Shown: positions 27,169 through 35,665, numbered from the stretch's first letter. The stretch is 64,000 nucleotides of DNA from Candidatus Blautia stercorigallinarum (GCA_019112785.1 DXIQ01000010.1:1-64000); one strand, 5' to 3'. The notes: generated by a model from the sequence alone, not told the origin. A program made the numbers and translations.

Positions 27169-27400
27169 AAGAAAAGAATATCTTAGTGTTATAAAGATAA
27201 ATTATTCAAGGATAGAACAGGCAGCTATCACGCCCTTGTGGTCTTAAAGAGATGCCGGAGTGCCACCCGGCTGGATAATTTATCTTTTAACAATAGATGT
27301 ATCCCGACATAGATATTTACAGGCCATATAAGAAACGCCATTCCCGGTCTATCGGGAATTGTATTCATTTGAACTCTACAGAAATGTAGAGTTCTTTTTT
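27169..27400 (+). ncRNA. Candidate structured noncoding RNA, about 230 nt
   Basis: The predicted transcript runs from the promoter above to a strong terminator. The core is closed by a perfect 13-bp stem (27193-27205 with 27275-27287). Inside are hairpin A (GATAG/CTATC, 27211-27229, loop AACAGGCAG) and hairpin B (GCCGG/CCGGC, 27254-27271, loop AGTGCCAC). GGCA in loop A is complementary to TGCC in loop B, so a loop-loop contact is possible. GTGG at 27238-27241 could compete by pairing with CCAC. A further hairpin ATTCCCG/CGGGAAT lies at 27340-27359. No convincing reading frame or known riboswitch/ribozyme core was recognised. The family is unassigned. Confidence 0.55.
27371..27400 (+). terminator. 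Terminator of the structured RNA
   Basis: GAACTCTACA (27371-27380) pairs perfectly with TGTAGAGTTC (27385-27394) around a GAAA tetraloop, followed by TTTTTT. It ends 36 nt before the convergent SdpI-family gene. Confidence 0.9.
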
Positions 27401-27436
27401 ATTTTTTGGGAAGTGTCAAAGCAAACAGCCCATGAT

Positions 27437-28087
27437 TCATATCCCTTTTTTAAACAGCCAGAAAGAATACCCCACCGATATGGCAATACAGATAAGCAAA
27501 ACGCCGATCATTATAGTAAATATAATTGTATCTTCCAGCCAGATACCTGCGATACCATCTAAGACAACGAAAATGCCGCCTATAATAAAAAGTTTTCCCC
27601 CTAACCGGTGTGTTCGGTACCAATTTTCCTCACTACATAATGTCCAAGGCAATTTGATGCCGATCGTATAATTTTGGCGGAGCTTTGGCATATAGTTGCC
27701 AAGAAGCATAAATAAAATCCCCATCAAAACTGAAACTGCAGCCGAAATATTAACTTCAATTCCGAATGCGTTCAAATAGATGATTCCATTCATTAAAATG
27801 GAGATAACGGGAACGATCCAGAATGTCAGCGTCATTGGTTTTTTATGAATATTTGTTTTCTTAGGGTCGTTCAAAGTCAGAACAACTGCAAAAAGATGTA
27901 TGATCATTAAAATACATGGCAGAAAAAATACTGTTGTTCCTTTACTGGACCATCCGTTTGCCTGTCCATTTACATCCCAGTGAGTCGCCATGGAATCTGG
28001 AAGTTTGCTCCACAGAATCAGTCCGATTAAAATCGGCAGACCTGTAAGCAATGTAGTTAAAATAATCATTTTCTTATATTTTTTCAT
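27437..28087 (-). CDS. SdpI-family membrane protein
   Basis: Integral membrane protein of 216 residues with an N-terminal DUF1648 part (LPDSMATHWDVNGQANGW) and a C-terminal SdpI part (NYTIGIKLPWTL, NWYRTHRLGGK). There are about six hydrophobic segments. In Bacillus subtilis SdpI gives immunity to the SdpC toxin and signals to the autorepressor SdpR. No sdpABC toxin genes are visible here, so it may protect against a toxin made by other cells or serve another envelope role. It is co-transcribed with the ArsR-type gene one base upstream. Confidence 0.88.
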   Translation of the reverse strand: MKKYKKMIILTTLLTGLPILIGLILWSKLPDSMATHWDVNGQANGWSSKGTTVFFLPCILMIIHLFAVVLTLNDPKKTNIHKKPMTLTFWIVPVISILMNGIIYLNAFGIEVNISAAVSVLMGILFMLLGNYMPKLRQNYTIGIKLPWTLCSEENWYRTHRLGGKLFIIGGIFVVLDGIAGIWLEDTIIFTIMIGVLLICIAISVGYSFWLFKKGI

Positions 28088-28088
28088 A

Positions 28089-28355
28089 TCAGGTTTCTCC
28101 TTTCAGATCTGACAGCCATACCATAATTTCTTCCAGAACAGTCAGATTCAACTCATAGAATATAAAAGTCTTTTCTCGTTTTTCACGTATCAGATCTGCC
28201 TGCTTTAGAATCTTAAGATGATAGGAAACGGTTGCTTGAGTCATATCAAAATGCCTGGAAATATCTCCCGCAGAAAGTCGCCCGTCTTTCAGCAGTTCAA
28301 GAATCCGTCTCCTTGCCGGATCTGATAATGCTTTAAAAGTTTCCGCAAATCCCAA
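28089..28355 (-). CDS. ArsR-family autorepressor (SdpR-like)
   Basis: Winged-helix regulator of 88 residues. It reads FKALSDPARRRILELLKDGRLSAGDISRHF, then the recognition helix TQATVSYHLKILKQADLI. No metal-binding cysteine pair is present, so regulation by metal is unlikely. It is the first gene of a two-gene operon with the SdpI-family protein, matching sdpRI of Bacillus, where SdpR represses its own operon. The perfect palindrome at 28391-28414 is the likely operator. Confidence 0.88.
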   Translation of the reverse strand: MGFAETFKALSDPARRRILELLKDGRLSAGDISRHFDMTQATVSYHLKILKQADLIREKREKTFIFYELNLTVLEEIMVWLSDLKGET

Positions 28356-28390
28356 TCTAACACTCCCTTATAGATGCTTCTTAATTATAT

Positions 28391-28414
28391 CTATTTAGAA
28401 ATTTTTCTAAATAG
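28391..28414. promoter_or_regulatory. Operator palindrome of the sdpRI-like operon
   Basis: CTATTTAGAAA and TTTCTAAATAG form a perfect 11-2-11 palindrome directly downstream of the -10 box, over the predicted start point. It is the expected place for an ArsR-type autorepressor. Confidence 0.75.
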
Positions 28415-28443
28415 AATATACGCTTTTTTAATCCTTCTGTCAA
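28415..28443 (-). promoter_or_regulatory. Promoter of the sdpRI-like operon
   Basis: On the minus strand TTGACA (28438-28443) and TATATT (28415-28420) are 17 nt apart. Confidence 0.8.
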
Positions 28444-28482
28444 CAACTATCCTCCGCATGGACAGGTTAGAATTTCGGGCAA

Positions 28483-28515
28483 GAAAAAAGCTCTCTAGCC
28501 AAAAGCTAAAGAGCT
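28483..28515 (-). terminator. Terminator after tRNA-Leu
   Basis: On the minus strand AGCTCTTTAGC pairs with GCTAGAGAGCT (one G-U), followed by TTTTTT. Confidence 0.85.
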
Positions 28516-28523
28516 GAATTTAC

Positions 28524-28606
28524 TGCCGGCAGCGGGACTTGAACCCGCACGTGGTTGCCCACAACAGATTTTGAGTCTGCCTCGTCTGCCATTCCGACAC
28601 GCCGGC
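28524..28606 (-). tRNA. tRNA-Leu (anticodon CAA)
   Basis: An 83-nt class II tRNA. The acceptor GCCGGCG pairs with TGCCGGC. The anticodon loop CTCAAAA holds CAA (codon TTG). A variable arm TGTGGGCAACCAC and the T arm GCGGG-TTCAAGT-CCCGC are present. The discriminator is A and CCA is not encoded. Its 3' end faces the AT-rich islet, but no duplicated tRNA end was found there. Confidence 0.95.
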
Positions 28607-28707
28607 GTCTTTTAATGAACCGATAGTTAGGATATCATAAATCCGGGAAAATTGCAAGTATTTTCTGCAATTCTCCCGGCTTCATTTACACTTCAGTCTT
28701 CCTGATC

Positions 28708-29988
28708 TTACTTATTACAATCCAGCTTATTATAGAAATCTTCAAAACAGTCAAAGGTAGCAAAATAGTCCTTTGGCGTCTCGGCTCTTCTGATCAGCTG
28801 GGTAGTTCCATCTTCTTTCAGAAGGATCTCTGCGGATTTTAATTTGCCATTGTAGTTATATCCCATAGCAAATCCGTGTGCCCCTGTATCATGGATCACC
28901 AGCAGATCTCCCATGTCGATCTTTGGCAGCATCCTGTCTACAGCAAACTTATCGTTGTTCTCGCAAAGAGAACCGGTAATATCATATTTATGGTCACAAG
29001 GCTGGTCTTCCTTGCCCATGACAGTGATATGATGGTAAGCTCCGTACATAGCCGGGCGCATAAGATTTACCGCACAGGCGTCCACGCCAATGTACTCTTT
29101 ATAAATATGCTTCTCATGGATGGCTTTTGTCACCAGACAGCCGTAAGGTCCCATCATAAAGCGGCCTAATTCTGTGTATATAGCCACATCGCCCATACCT
29201 GCGGGAACCAGTACTTCTTCATAAACCTTCCGCACGCCTTCACCGATGGCCCGGATATCATTCGGCTCCTGGTCAGGACGGTAAGGAATTCCAACGCCGC
29301 CGGAAAGATTGATAAAGCATACCTTAGCTCCAGTCTCTTTCTGAAGCTTTACTGCCAGCTCAAAAAGCTGTTTTGCCAGCATTGGATAATACTCGTTGGT
29401 CACAGTATTGCTGGCCAGAAAAGCGTGGATACCAAATTCTTCTGCGCCTTTGGCTTTCAGGATACGGAAAGCTTCAAAGATCTGATCTACTGTCATCCCA
29501 TATTTTGCGTCTCCCGGATTGTCCATGATACCATTGCTGATCTCGAAGATCCCGCCTGGATTAAAACGGCAGCTGATCCTTTTGGGGATGGTCCCGATAG
29601 CTTCTTCCAGGAAAGGAATATGGGTAATGTCATCTAAGTTAATGGTCGCTCCCATTTCATAAGCATACTGAAATTCTTTTGCCGGAGTATCGTTGGAAGA
29701 GAACATAATATCATTTCCCGTGCAGCCGATAGCCTTGGAAAGCATCAGCTCAGTATAAGAAGAGCAGTCGCAGCCAAAGCCGTATTCTCTTAAGATCTGG
29801 ATCAGGAAAGGATTGGGAGTGGCTTTCACTGCAAAATATTCCTTAAATCCTTTATTCCAGGAAAAGGCTTCTTTCATTGCCCGGGCATTTTCTCTGATCC
29901 CTTTTTCATCATATAAGTGAAAAGGTGTAGGATACTTTTTCACGATCTCATCTAACTGTTCTTTTGTCACAAAGGGTTTCTTCTCCAT
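28708..29988 (-). CDS. lysA: Diaminopimelate decarboxylase
   Basis: PLP enzyme of the last lysine step, 426 residues. The alanine-racemase-like barrel begins with PTPFHLYDEKG, and the PLP lysine is in YFAVKATPNP (near residue 53). Other signatures are SGGVGIPYRP, ELGRFMMGPYG (usually EPGR) and SLCENNDKFAVDR (the usual C-E-x-x-D). The variant residues place it in an atypical LysA subgroup; another basic amino acid or carboxynorspermidine is a less likely substrate. It is a single gene with its own promoter at 30115-30143. Confidence 0.85.
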   Translation of the reverse strand: MEKKPFVTKEQLDEIVKKYPTPFHLYDEKGIRENARAMKEAFSWNKGFKEYFAVKATPNPFLIQILREYGFGCDCSSYTELMLSKAIGCTGNDIMFSSNDTPAKEFQYAYEMGATINLDDITHIPFLEEAIGTIPKRISCRFNPGGIFEISNGIMDNPGDAKYGMTVDQIFEAFRILKAKGAEEFGIHAFLASNTVTNEYYPMLAKQLFELAVKLQKETGAKVCFINLSGGVGIPYRPDQEPNDIRAIGEGVRKVYEEVLVPAGMGDVAIYTELGRFMMGPYGCLVTKAIHEKHIYKEYIGVDACAVNLMRPAMYGAYHHITVMGKEDQPCDHKYDITGSLCENNDKFAVDRMLPKIDMGDLLVIHDTGAHGFAMGYNYNGKLKSAEILLKEDGTTQLIRRAETPKDYFATFDCFEDFYNKLDCNK

Positions 29989-30114
29989 AATCGTTTCTCC
30001 TTTTATCTATTAGTCTGTAATCCGGCAGCCGTTCCCGGGTCCTGTTCCTGCGGCATTCTGCTCTGGACAGGGATTTCTGCCGATTCTGTTTCCTGCGTAT
30101 AAAATCCAGAATCC

Positions 30115-30143
30115 ATTATACGGAAATATACTGTATTTTTCAA
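30115..30143 (-). promoter_or_regulatory. lysA promoter
   Basis: On the minus strand TTGAAA (30138-30143) and TATAAT (30115-30120) are 17 nt apart. The leader of about 120 nt shows no lysine riboswitch core. Confidence 0.7.
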
Positions 30144-30171
30144 GTAATTCCTGCAATTCTTTAGTACCTTT

Positions 30172-30837
30172 TTAACGCATTGACGCAATCCAGTCCCGCA
30201 CTTCCAAAAGAGAAGTCATTTTTCCATCCAGGATCTCATCTACGCAGGAAGAATCTGTAAGAAGATCCGGTACCATGACCGTGATCATGCCCGCGGCATG
30301 AGCCGCCCGAAGCCCGCTGTAAGAATCCTCCAGGGCCAGCACCTGTTCCGGAGGAAGATCCAGGGCCCTGCAGGCCTTTTCATATATTTCCGGCCAGGGT
30401 TTACCTCTGGAAACCATATTTCCTGTGATAACCGCCTGAAAGTACCCTAAGATCCCTTCTTTTTCCAGATTTCCCAGCGCATGCTCCTGACTGGAGGAGG
30501 TAGCCACCGCCATGGGGATCTGGCTTTCCTTTAAGAACTCCAGTATTTCATGGAGTCCCTGTTTCACCGGAAGGCCGTTTTCCCTTACATATTCCTGAAA
30601 ACACTGGCGGTAAAGCTCCTGAAATTTTTCAAAAGGGAACTCTTCTCCATACTTTTCTTTAAAATATTCTTTCCTTTTTTCCCGATTAAATCCCAGCGTA
30701 TGATAAATATTATGTCCCAGCTTTCCCAATCCCATCAGTTCTCCCGCCTGATCCCAGGACAGCTGGACAACACGTTCCGAATCAAACATCAGACCGTCCA
30801 TATCAAATACAACGCCTTTGATCTCTGTCTTTTTCAT
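30172..30837 (-). CDS. HAD-family phosphatase (beta-phosphoglucomutase-like)
   Basis: Cytoplasmic HAD hydrolase of 221 residues. Motif I is VVFDMDGLMFDSE, motif II VATSSS, the lysine is in RGKPWPEIYEKA and motif IV is LALEDSYSGLRAAHAAG. The helical C1 cap and DMDGLMFDSE resemble phosphoglucomutase and sugar-phosphatase subgroups; the substrate is undetermined. The ATG at 30837 follows AGGTGAG; an extended frame to 30903 lacks a ribosome binding site. Confidence 0.85.
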   Translation of the reverse strand: MKKTEIKGVVFDMDGLMFDSERVVQLSWDQAGELMGLGKLGHNIYHTLGFNREKRKEYFKEKYGEEFPFEKFQELYRQCFQEYVRENGLPVKQGLHEILEFLKESQIPMAVATSSSQEHALGNLEKEGILGYFQAVITGNMVSRGKPWPEIYEKACRALDLPPEQVLALEDSYSGLRAAHAAGMITVMVPDLLTDSSCVDEILDGKMTSLLEVRDWIASMR

Positions 30838-30891
30838 CTTCTCACCTGCAAATACCTGGAAAAGGCAGCAACCTTTCCGTTGACTACGAAC

Positions 30892-30922
30892 AACAGGCGG
30901 CACGCTCAGCGGTCCGCCTGTT
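30892..30922 (-). terminator. Hairpin downstream of pyk
   Basis: AACAGGCGG (30892-30900) pairs perfectly with CCGCCTGTT (30914-30922). The U-run after it is weak (TTGTT), so termination may be partial. Confidence 0.5.
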
Positions 30923-30952
30923 GATTCTATGATTCTTTGATTTCTGTTCTGA

Positions 30953-32389
30953 TTATTTTACTTCGAGTACATGGAGCATGTTTGTAACACGGCCTTCCAG
31001 TTTTGTTTCATTGGTCGCCGGGTCTCCTGCTGTAATGACTACAGTTTCTCCTGCTTCTACCAAATGTTCTTTCTTTACCGTCTCCATAGCATTCATAATA
31101 ATATTTTCTGTAGTATCCTTTGTGTATCCTTTCAGAGGTACTACGCCCCAGTAAAGCTGCATTTTATGTTCTACCATCTCATTAGGAGTAACCGCATAAA
31201 TGGGCATAAAAGGACGGAAGCTGGAGATCAGCCGGGCTGTCTTTCCGGACATGGTAGGAGTCACGATACATGCCGCATTAATATTTCTGGCCGTACGGAC
31301 AGAAGCAATACCAATGGCGCAGGATACTCTGGTCTTCTCGTCCATAGTCCTGTGAAGGATATATTTTTCATAATCTACATACTTCTCTGTATTTTCTGCG
31401 ACCTCATTCATCATCTTCAGAGCTTCAATAGGATATTTTCCTGCGGCAGTTTCTCCGGAAAGCATGACTGCATCGGTTCCGTCATAAATAGCATTTGCCA
31501 CATCTGCCACTTCGGCTCTTGTAGGACGCGGATTCCGGATCATGGAATCCAGCATCTGGGTTGCTGTGATAACCGGTATATAGTGGGCATTACATTTCTT
31601 GATAATGATCTTCTGGATATGAGGCACCTCCTGGGCAGGGATTTCCACTCCCAGGTCTCCTCTGGCCACCATAATTCCGTCAGAAGCTGCAATGATCTCA
31701 TCAATATTTTCTACACCCTCTGCATTTTCGATCTTGGCGATAACAGAAATATGCTCTGCATTGTTCTCCTTAAGGATCTTCTTGATCTCCTGGATACCTG
31801 CTGCATCCCGGATAAAAGAAGCTGCGATAAAATCAATGTTCTGCCGGATACCGAAAAGGATATCCTCTTTGTCCTTTTCTGTGATAGCCGGAAGGTTCAC
31901 CTTTACATTAGGTACATTAATGCCTTTTCTCTGTCCCAGTTCTCCGCCGTTTTCCACATGACAGACGATCTTTTTCTCCTGGACCTCCCTGACTCTCAGC
32001 TCGATCAGACCATCATCGATCAGGATCCGGTCTCCCGGCTTTACGTCCTGGGCAAGCCCCGGATAAGTTACGGAACATCCCTTTTCATTCCCTACCATCT
32101 CTTCTGTATACAGTGTAAACTCGCTGTCCTCTTTGAGGATTACTTTATTTCCTCCCTCCAGAAGACCTGTACGGATCTCCGGTCCCTTTGTATCCAGAAG
32201 GATGGCTACAGGGCGGTTCAGCTCCTGCCTTACCTTTTTCAGCAGATCCATACGGTTTTTCTGCTCCTCATAGTCCCCGTGGGAAAAGTTAAATCTTGCG
32301 ATATTCATTCCATTTTTTACAAGTTCTCTCATGTTGGACTCAATGTCTGTATTCGGTCCCATAGTACAAATAACTTTGGTCTTTCTCAT
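30953..32389 (-). CDS. pyk: Pyruvate kinase
   Basis: Final step of glycolysis (phosphoenolpyruvate to pyruvate with ATP formation). It is 478 residues with TKVICTMGPNT, MNIARFNFSHGD, LDTKGPEIRTG, the catalytic lysine region VIAKIENAEGVENIDEI, and ARGDLGVEIP. The effector domain ends near LHVLEVK. There is no additional PEP-utiliser domain as found in bacilli. A long reverse-frame open stretch on the plus strand is a shadow. Confidence 0.97.
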   Translation of the reverse strand: MRKTKVICTMGPNTDIESNMRELVKNGMNIARFNFSHGDYEEQKNRMDLLKKVRQELNRPVAILLDTKGPEIRTGLLEGGNKVILKEDSEFTLYTEEMVGNEKGCSVTYPGLAQDVKPGDRILIDDGLIELRVREVQEKKIVCHVENGGELGQRKGINVPNVKVNLPAITEKDKEDILFGIRQNIDFIAASFIRDAAGIQEIKKILKENNAEHISVIAKIENAEGVENIDEIIAASDGIMVARGDLGVEIPAQEVPHIQKIIIKKCNAHYIPVITATQMLDSMIRNPRPTRAEVADVANAIYDGTDAVMLSGETAAGKYPIEALKMMNEVAENTEKYVDYEKYILHRTMDEKTRVSCAIGIASVRTARNINAACIVTPTMSGKTARLISSFRPFMPIYAVTPNEMVEHKMQLYWGVVPLKGYTKDTTENIIMNAMETVKKEHLVEAGETVVITAGDPATNETKLEGRVTNMLHVLEVK

Positions 32390-32411
32390 CTCTTCTTCCT
32401 CCTATTATCTA

Positions 32412-33254
32412 CTATTTGATATGTTGATGGGTAAACAGGTGATCCTGACAATATTCATAGTTTCCGTTACATTTTGAGCAAAAGCGGAACTCCAGATCAT
32501 CTCCGTCCTTTTCTGTTCTTCCGCACACTGCGCATTTATGCTTGGTGATTCCCGGCGCCATCTTAGGGTGTACAGCCTTCTGAAACTGCTGCCGCCGGTG
32601 TACCTCTTTTGGCGAGATCCTGCTGAAATTCCTGGTACCCAGGAAAAAAATGATAAAGTTTAACAGGGAAGCAATGATCACCGTCCGGGTAGACCAGTTT
32701 CCTCTTACCAGATCATAAAGGATATAGGCCGCATCCAGCCATGCCAGCCATTTGATCTTAATAGGTATGATCATCATAAACAGCACCTGCATATCAGGGT
32801 AACTGAGAGCAAAAGCCAGAAAAATAGACAGATTGATATAATATGTGGAAAATGCCGGGGCATACATTATACTGGCAGGTCCCAGGATAAGATAGAGGAT
32901 AAAAGCTCCGATCACTGTAAACAGCATTCCGCTGAGAATATACACATTATAACGGAAAGCCCCCCAGGTTCTCTCCAGAGAACTGCCTAAAGAATAGTAA
33001 AAAAGCAGCATGATCACTACAAACAGGATATTGGAACTTGAAGGCGGTATCAAGATCCAGGATACCAGCCGCCAGATCTGAAAATGAAGGATATGATAGG
33101 GGCTGAGGTACAGAAACCCCATCAGATTTACCCCTGTCAAAGGCTGCAGATATAAAAGGATATAACCGATTATATAGCAGCCGATAATATATTTGGTAAG
33201 ATTGTGAATAGCAAATCTTCCGAACTTCCGTTCCATTTTATTTAAAAAATTCAT
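32412..33254 (-). CDS. Rhomboid-fold membrane protein with C-terminal zinc ribbon
   Basis: Membrane protein of 280 residues with about six hydrophobic segments in residues 20-215. The layout resembles rhomboid proteins (IWRLVSWILIPP, LGSSLERTWGAFRYN). The catalytic GxSG serine and the late histidine are not found, so it is probably a pseudoprotease. The cytoplasmic tail carries CAVCGRTE...FCSKCNGNYEYCQDH, a likely zinc-binding ribbon. Function unknown. It lies 22 nt upstream of pyk on the same strand. Confidence 0.65.
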   Translation of the reverse strand: MNFLNKMERKFGRFAIHNLTKYIIGCYIIGYILLYLQPLTGVNLMGFLYLSPYHILHFQIWRLVSWILIPPSSSNILFVVIMLLFYYSLGSSLERTWGAFRYNVYILSGMLFTVIGAFILYLILGPASIMYAPAFSTYYINLSIFLAFALSYPDMQVLFMMIIPIKIKWLAWLDAAYILYDLVRGNWSTRTVIIASLLNFIIFFLGTRNFSRISPKEVHRRQQFQKAVHPKMAPGITKHKCAVCGRTEKDGDDLEFRFCSKCNGNYEYCQDHLFTHQHIK

Positions 33255-33285
33255 ATTGTCTCCTCAATTTGCTTAAGTTCTGATC

Positions 33286-34227
33286 TCAGAATAAATTCTT
33301 TTTGGAGAAGATAAACGCAACCAACAGGCTTAACAGCAGAGCCAGGACAATAACAATTATAAAGCCTGCGGAATTCCCCGCAAAAGGCATTCCGTCGGCA
33401 TCCAGGTTCATGCCGTAGGCGCTGAATATCATCGTAGGTATGGACAGCACAATGGTGACCGTAGCCAGAAATTTCATCACAATATTCAGGTTATTGGAAA
33501 CAATAGAGGCAAAAGCGTCGGTCATACTGCTTAAGATCCCGCTGTACACATTCGCCATCTCGATAGCCTGCTTGTTTTCGATGATAACATCCTCCAGAAG
33601 ATCTGTATCATCGGGATACTGCTTGATCCTCTCTACCCGGAGCAGACGTTCCAGGACCATTTCGTTTGATTTCAGGGAAGTGGTAAAATATACCAGAGAC
33701 TTCTCCAGCTCCAGCAGTTCTATAAGCTCTTCATTTCTGGTAGCCGCCTGGAGTTTTTCCTCTACTTCCTCGCTTTTCTTATCAATGATCCTCAGATAAT
33801 GCAGGAACATACTGGCATTTTTATACAGGATCTGGAGGATAAAACGGGTCTTCATATATGTGTAGAAATTCCGCACCCTTCCATCCATAAATCTTCCCAG
33901 AACAGAAGTGTCCTCCAGGCAGACGGTAATGATCACCTCATCTGTCACGATAATAGACAGAGGAATCGTGCCGTACCAGTCTTTCTCTCCCCTCTCTTCC
34001 AGGATCGGAGTGTCAACAATGATCAGAGTATAATCATCTTCCACTTCAATACGGGAACGTTCTTCTTCATCCAGAGGCGCTCTCAGATCATCCACTTCGA
34101 TATGAAACTGATTGGAAACCTCGAATATTTCTGTTGCGGTAGGATCTGTAAGTGCCAGCCAGCAGCCTTCGCTGGCTTCCTCCACCTGATGGATCTTTCC
34201 ATCCATTGTCTTAAAAATTCTAATCAT
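33286..34227 (-). CDS. corA: CorA-family divalent cation transporter
   Basis: Pentameric Mg2+/Co2+ channel family, 313 residues. A long N-terminal alpha/beta and helical cytoplasmic domain is followed by two C-terminal membrane helices with the pore signature YGMNLD (near residue 272) and the basic end FSKKNLF. The first helix begins MKFLATVTIVLSIPTMIF. It is probably co-transcribed with the pseudo-rhomboid gene 31 nt downstream. Confidence 0.9.
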   Translation of the reverse strand: MIRIFKTMDGKIHQVEEASEGCWLALTDPTATEIFEVSNQFHIEVDDLRAPLDEEERSRIEVEDDYTLIIVDTPILEERGEKDWYGTIPLSIIVTDEVIITVCLEDTSVLGRFMDGRVRNFYTYMKTRFILQILYKNASMFLHYLRIIDKKSEEVEEKLQAATRNEELIELLELEKSLVYFTTSLKSNEMVLERLLRVERIKQYPDDTDLLEDVIIENKQAIEMANVYSGILSSMTDAFASIVSNNLNIVMKFLATVTIVLSIPTMIFSAYGMNLDADGMPFAGNSAGFIIVIVLALLLSLLVAFIFSKKNLF

Positions 34228-34408
34228 GGTATCTCCCTTCAGCTCCTGCCAGGACCAGGCAGGGCAAAAGGGCGGTGCCTGGGTCGTCAGCAGGAAACAT
34301 ATTCTGTTTTTTCTTTTATTTTATATTTCTCCTCAGGACGACAAGGCCCGCTTTCCATAATTTTGCACTTCCTTTTTTTATGATATAGTTTTATAAATAT
34401 TTCTTTTG

Positions 34409-35470
34409 TTATTCCTCACATTCGCACTTTGAAAAAATAATGCTGTTTGGAGTCTCTACTTTCATAGGTTTTCCCTTCATGATCAGCAGCTTTTTCTCAT
34501 AGTCGATAGCAAATGTGGTAATAGAATTGGATTCATGATTTACCACAGCCAGATGTTTTCCATCCGGGAATACATCCAGGTCTTTCGGATAATTTCCGCT
34601 GATAGGAAGGATAAACTGGGTCTCCAGAAGACCGGTCTCCTCATCTCTCTTATACATGGCCACTGTATCTTCCCCTGCTGTGGAGCAGAAAAGATAATGT
34701 CCGTCAGGAGAAAAGCACATTCCTGACGTAGCGTCATGGATCTGATCATCATCAGAAGCCAGAGTAGAGATCGTCTGGATCTTCTCAAATACCGGTGATT
34801 TTCCGGTACCGTCATATCTGTAAACTTCGATGGTGTTGTTCAGCTCAAAGTTCAGATAGGCAAATCTGCCGTCAGGACTGAACTTGATCAGCTTCGGACC
34901 GGACTCTCTCGTACATCTTAAGATATCCACTAATTCCAGACGTTTTGTACGGCTGTTGATCCTGTATACCTTCATCTGGTCAATACCGTTGTCCACTGCA
35001 CAGAGATATTTATTATCCGGTGTGGGACGTACACAGCTTACATGGGGACGGAAGTTTCTCTCTCCCACACTCCCCAGACCTTTATGGAACACGCCGTCTA
35101 CAACACTTCCCAGACGGCCGTCTTTATGGGTATGCACTACAGTAACTTTTCCATCATGGTATCCGGCTACAAAGAGATATTTGCCTTCCTCGTCTGTAGA
35201 CAGATGGCAGCCTCTCATTCCGTCAATATCTACCTTATTAATAAAAGTCAGATCTCCGTCCGGCTCAATGGCAAATACGGCCACACCCTCATCTGCTATA
35301 GAATAAAGATATTTTCCGTTTAATGAACGGGCCAGATGAGAAGAGTTATTTACCGGAACGACTTTTCTCTCCTTTAAAGTCCCTTCCTCCACATTTACAT
35401 CGTATATATGGATCCCGATACTGCTTCCATGGGTATAAGTTCCGACATACGCAACATATTTCTCTTTCAT
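34409..35470 (-). CDS. pgl: Lactonase family beta-propeller protein (6-phosphogluconolactonase type)
   Basis: Seven-bladed propeller of 353 residues. It has YVGTYTHGSSIGIHIYDV at the N terminus, NSSHLARSLNGKYLY, the HPHV-like FRPHVSCVRPTPDNKYLCAVD and the repeated FSPDG units of the YbhE group. Known members hydrolyse 6-phosphogluconolactone in the pentose phosphate pathway; other lactones cannot be excluded. It is divergently oriented from the polyamine operon. A small perfect hairpin GTATCCC/GGGATAC at 35519-35536 lies in its leader. Confidence 0.82.
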   Translation of the reverse strand: MKEKYVAYVGTYTHGSSIGIHIYDVNVEEGTLKERKVVPVNNSSHLARSLNGKYLYSIADEGVAVFAIEPDGDLTFINKVDIDGMRGCHLSTDEEGKYLFVAGYHDGKVTVVHTHKDGRLGSVVDGVFHKGLGSVGERNFRPHVSCVRPTPDNKYLCAVDNGIDQMKVYRINSRTKRLELVDILRCTRESGPKLIKFSPDGRFAYLNFELNNTIEVYRYDGTGKSPVFEKIQTISTLASDDDQIHDATSGMCFSPDGHYLFCSTAGEDTVAMYKRDEETGLLETQFILPISGNYPKDLDVFPDGKHLAVVNHESNSITTFAIDYEKKLLIMKGKPMKVETPNSIIFSKCECEE

Positions 35471-35637
35471 ATATGCAATACCCTCCTGTATTTATTGTTT
35501 TCACCACATGACAAATCTGTATCCCCCACGGGATACCTAGTGCCATTCTACCACAAAGTTTTTTTTTATACAACCTGAAAACTGACCCAATCTTACCTTT
35601 TACCCGTTCTTTCCGAAGAATTTACATTTCCGATATA

Positions 35638-35665
35638 TTGACAGGAATTCCCCCTCCTGTATAAT
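35638..35665 (+). promoter_or_regulatory. Promoter of the polyamine ABC operon
   Basis: TTGACA (35638-35643) and TATAAT (35660-35665) are 16 nt apart, 42 nt before potA. Confidence 0.8.

Noticed and set aside
27193..27287. Hammerhead, twister, pistol or HDV-like ribozyme at the structured RNA
   Set aside because: The conserved cores (for example CUGAUGA with GAAA) are absent; the GCCGG...CCGGC similarity to twister covers only a stem.
26212..28607. Integration of a mobile element at the tRNA-Leu 3' end
   Set aside because: The islet is AT-rich and the tRNA 3' end faces it, but no second copy of the tRNA end and no integrase were found.
29989..30120. Lysine riboswitch before lysA
   Set aside because: The leader is short and shows none of the conserved core segments.
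30971..32419. A 482-codon open frame on the plus strand
   Set aside because: It lies fully antisense to pyk; its composition (rich in Cys, His, Ile) is that of a shadow frame.
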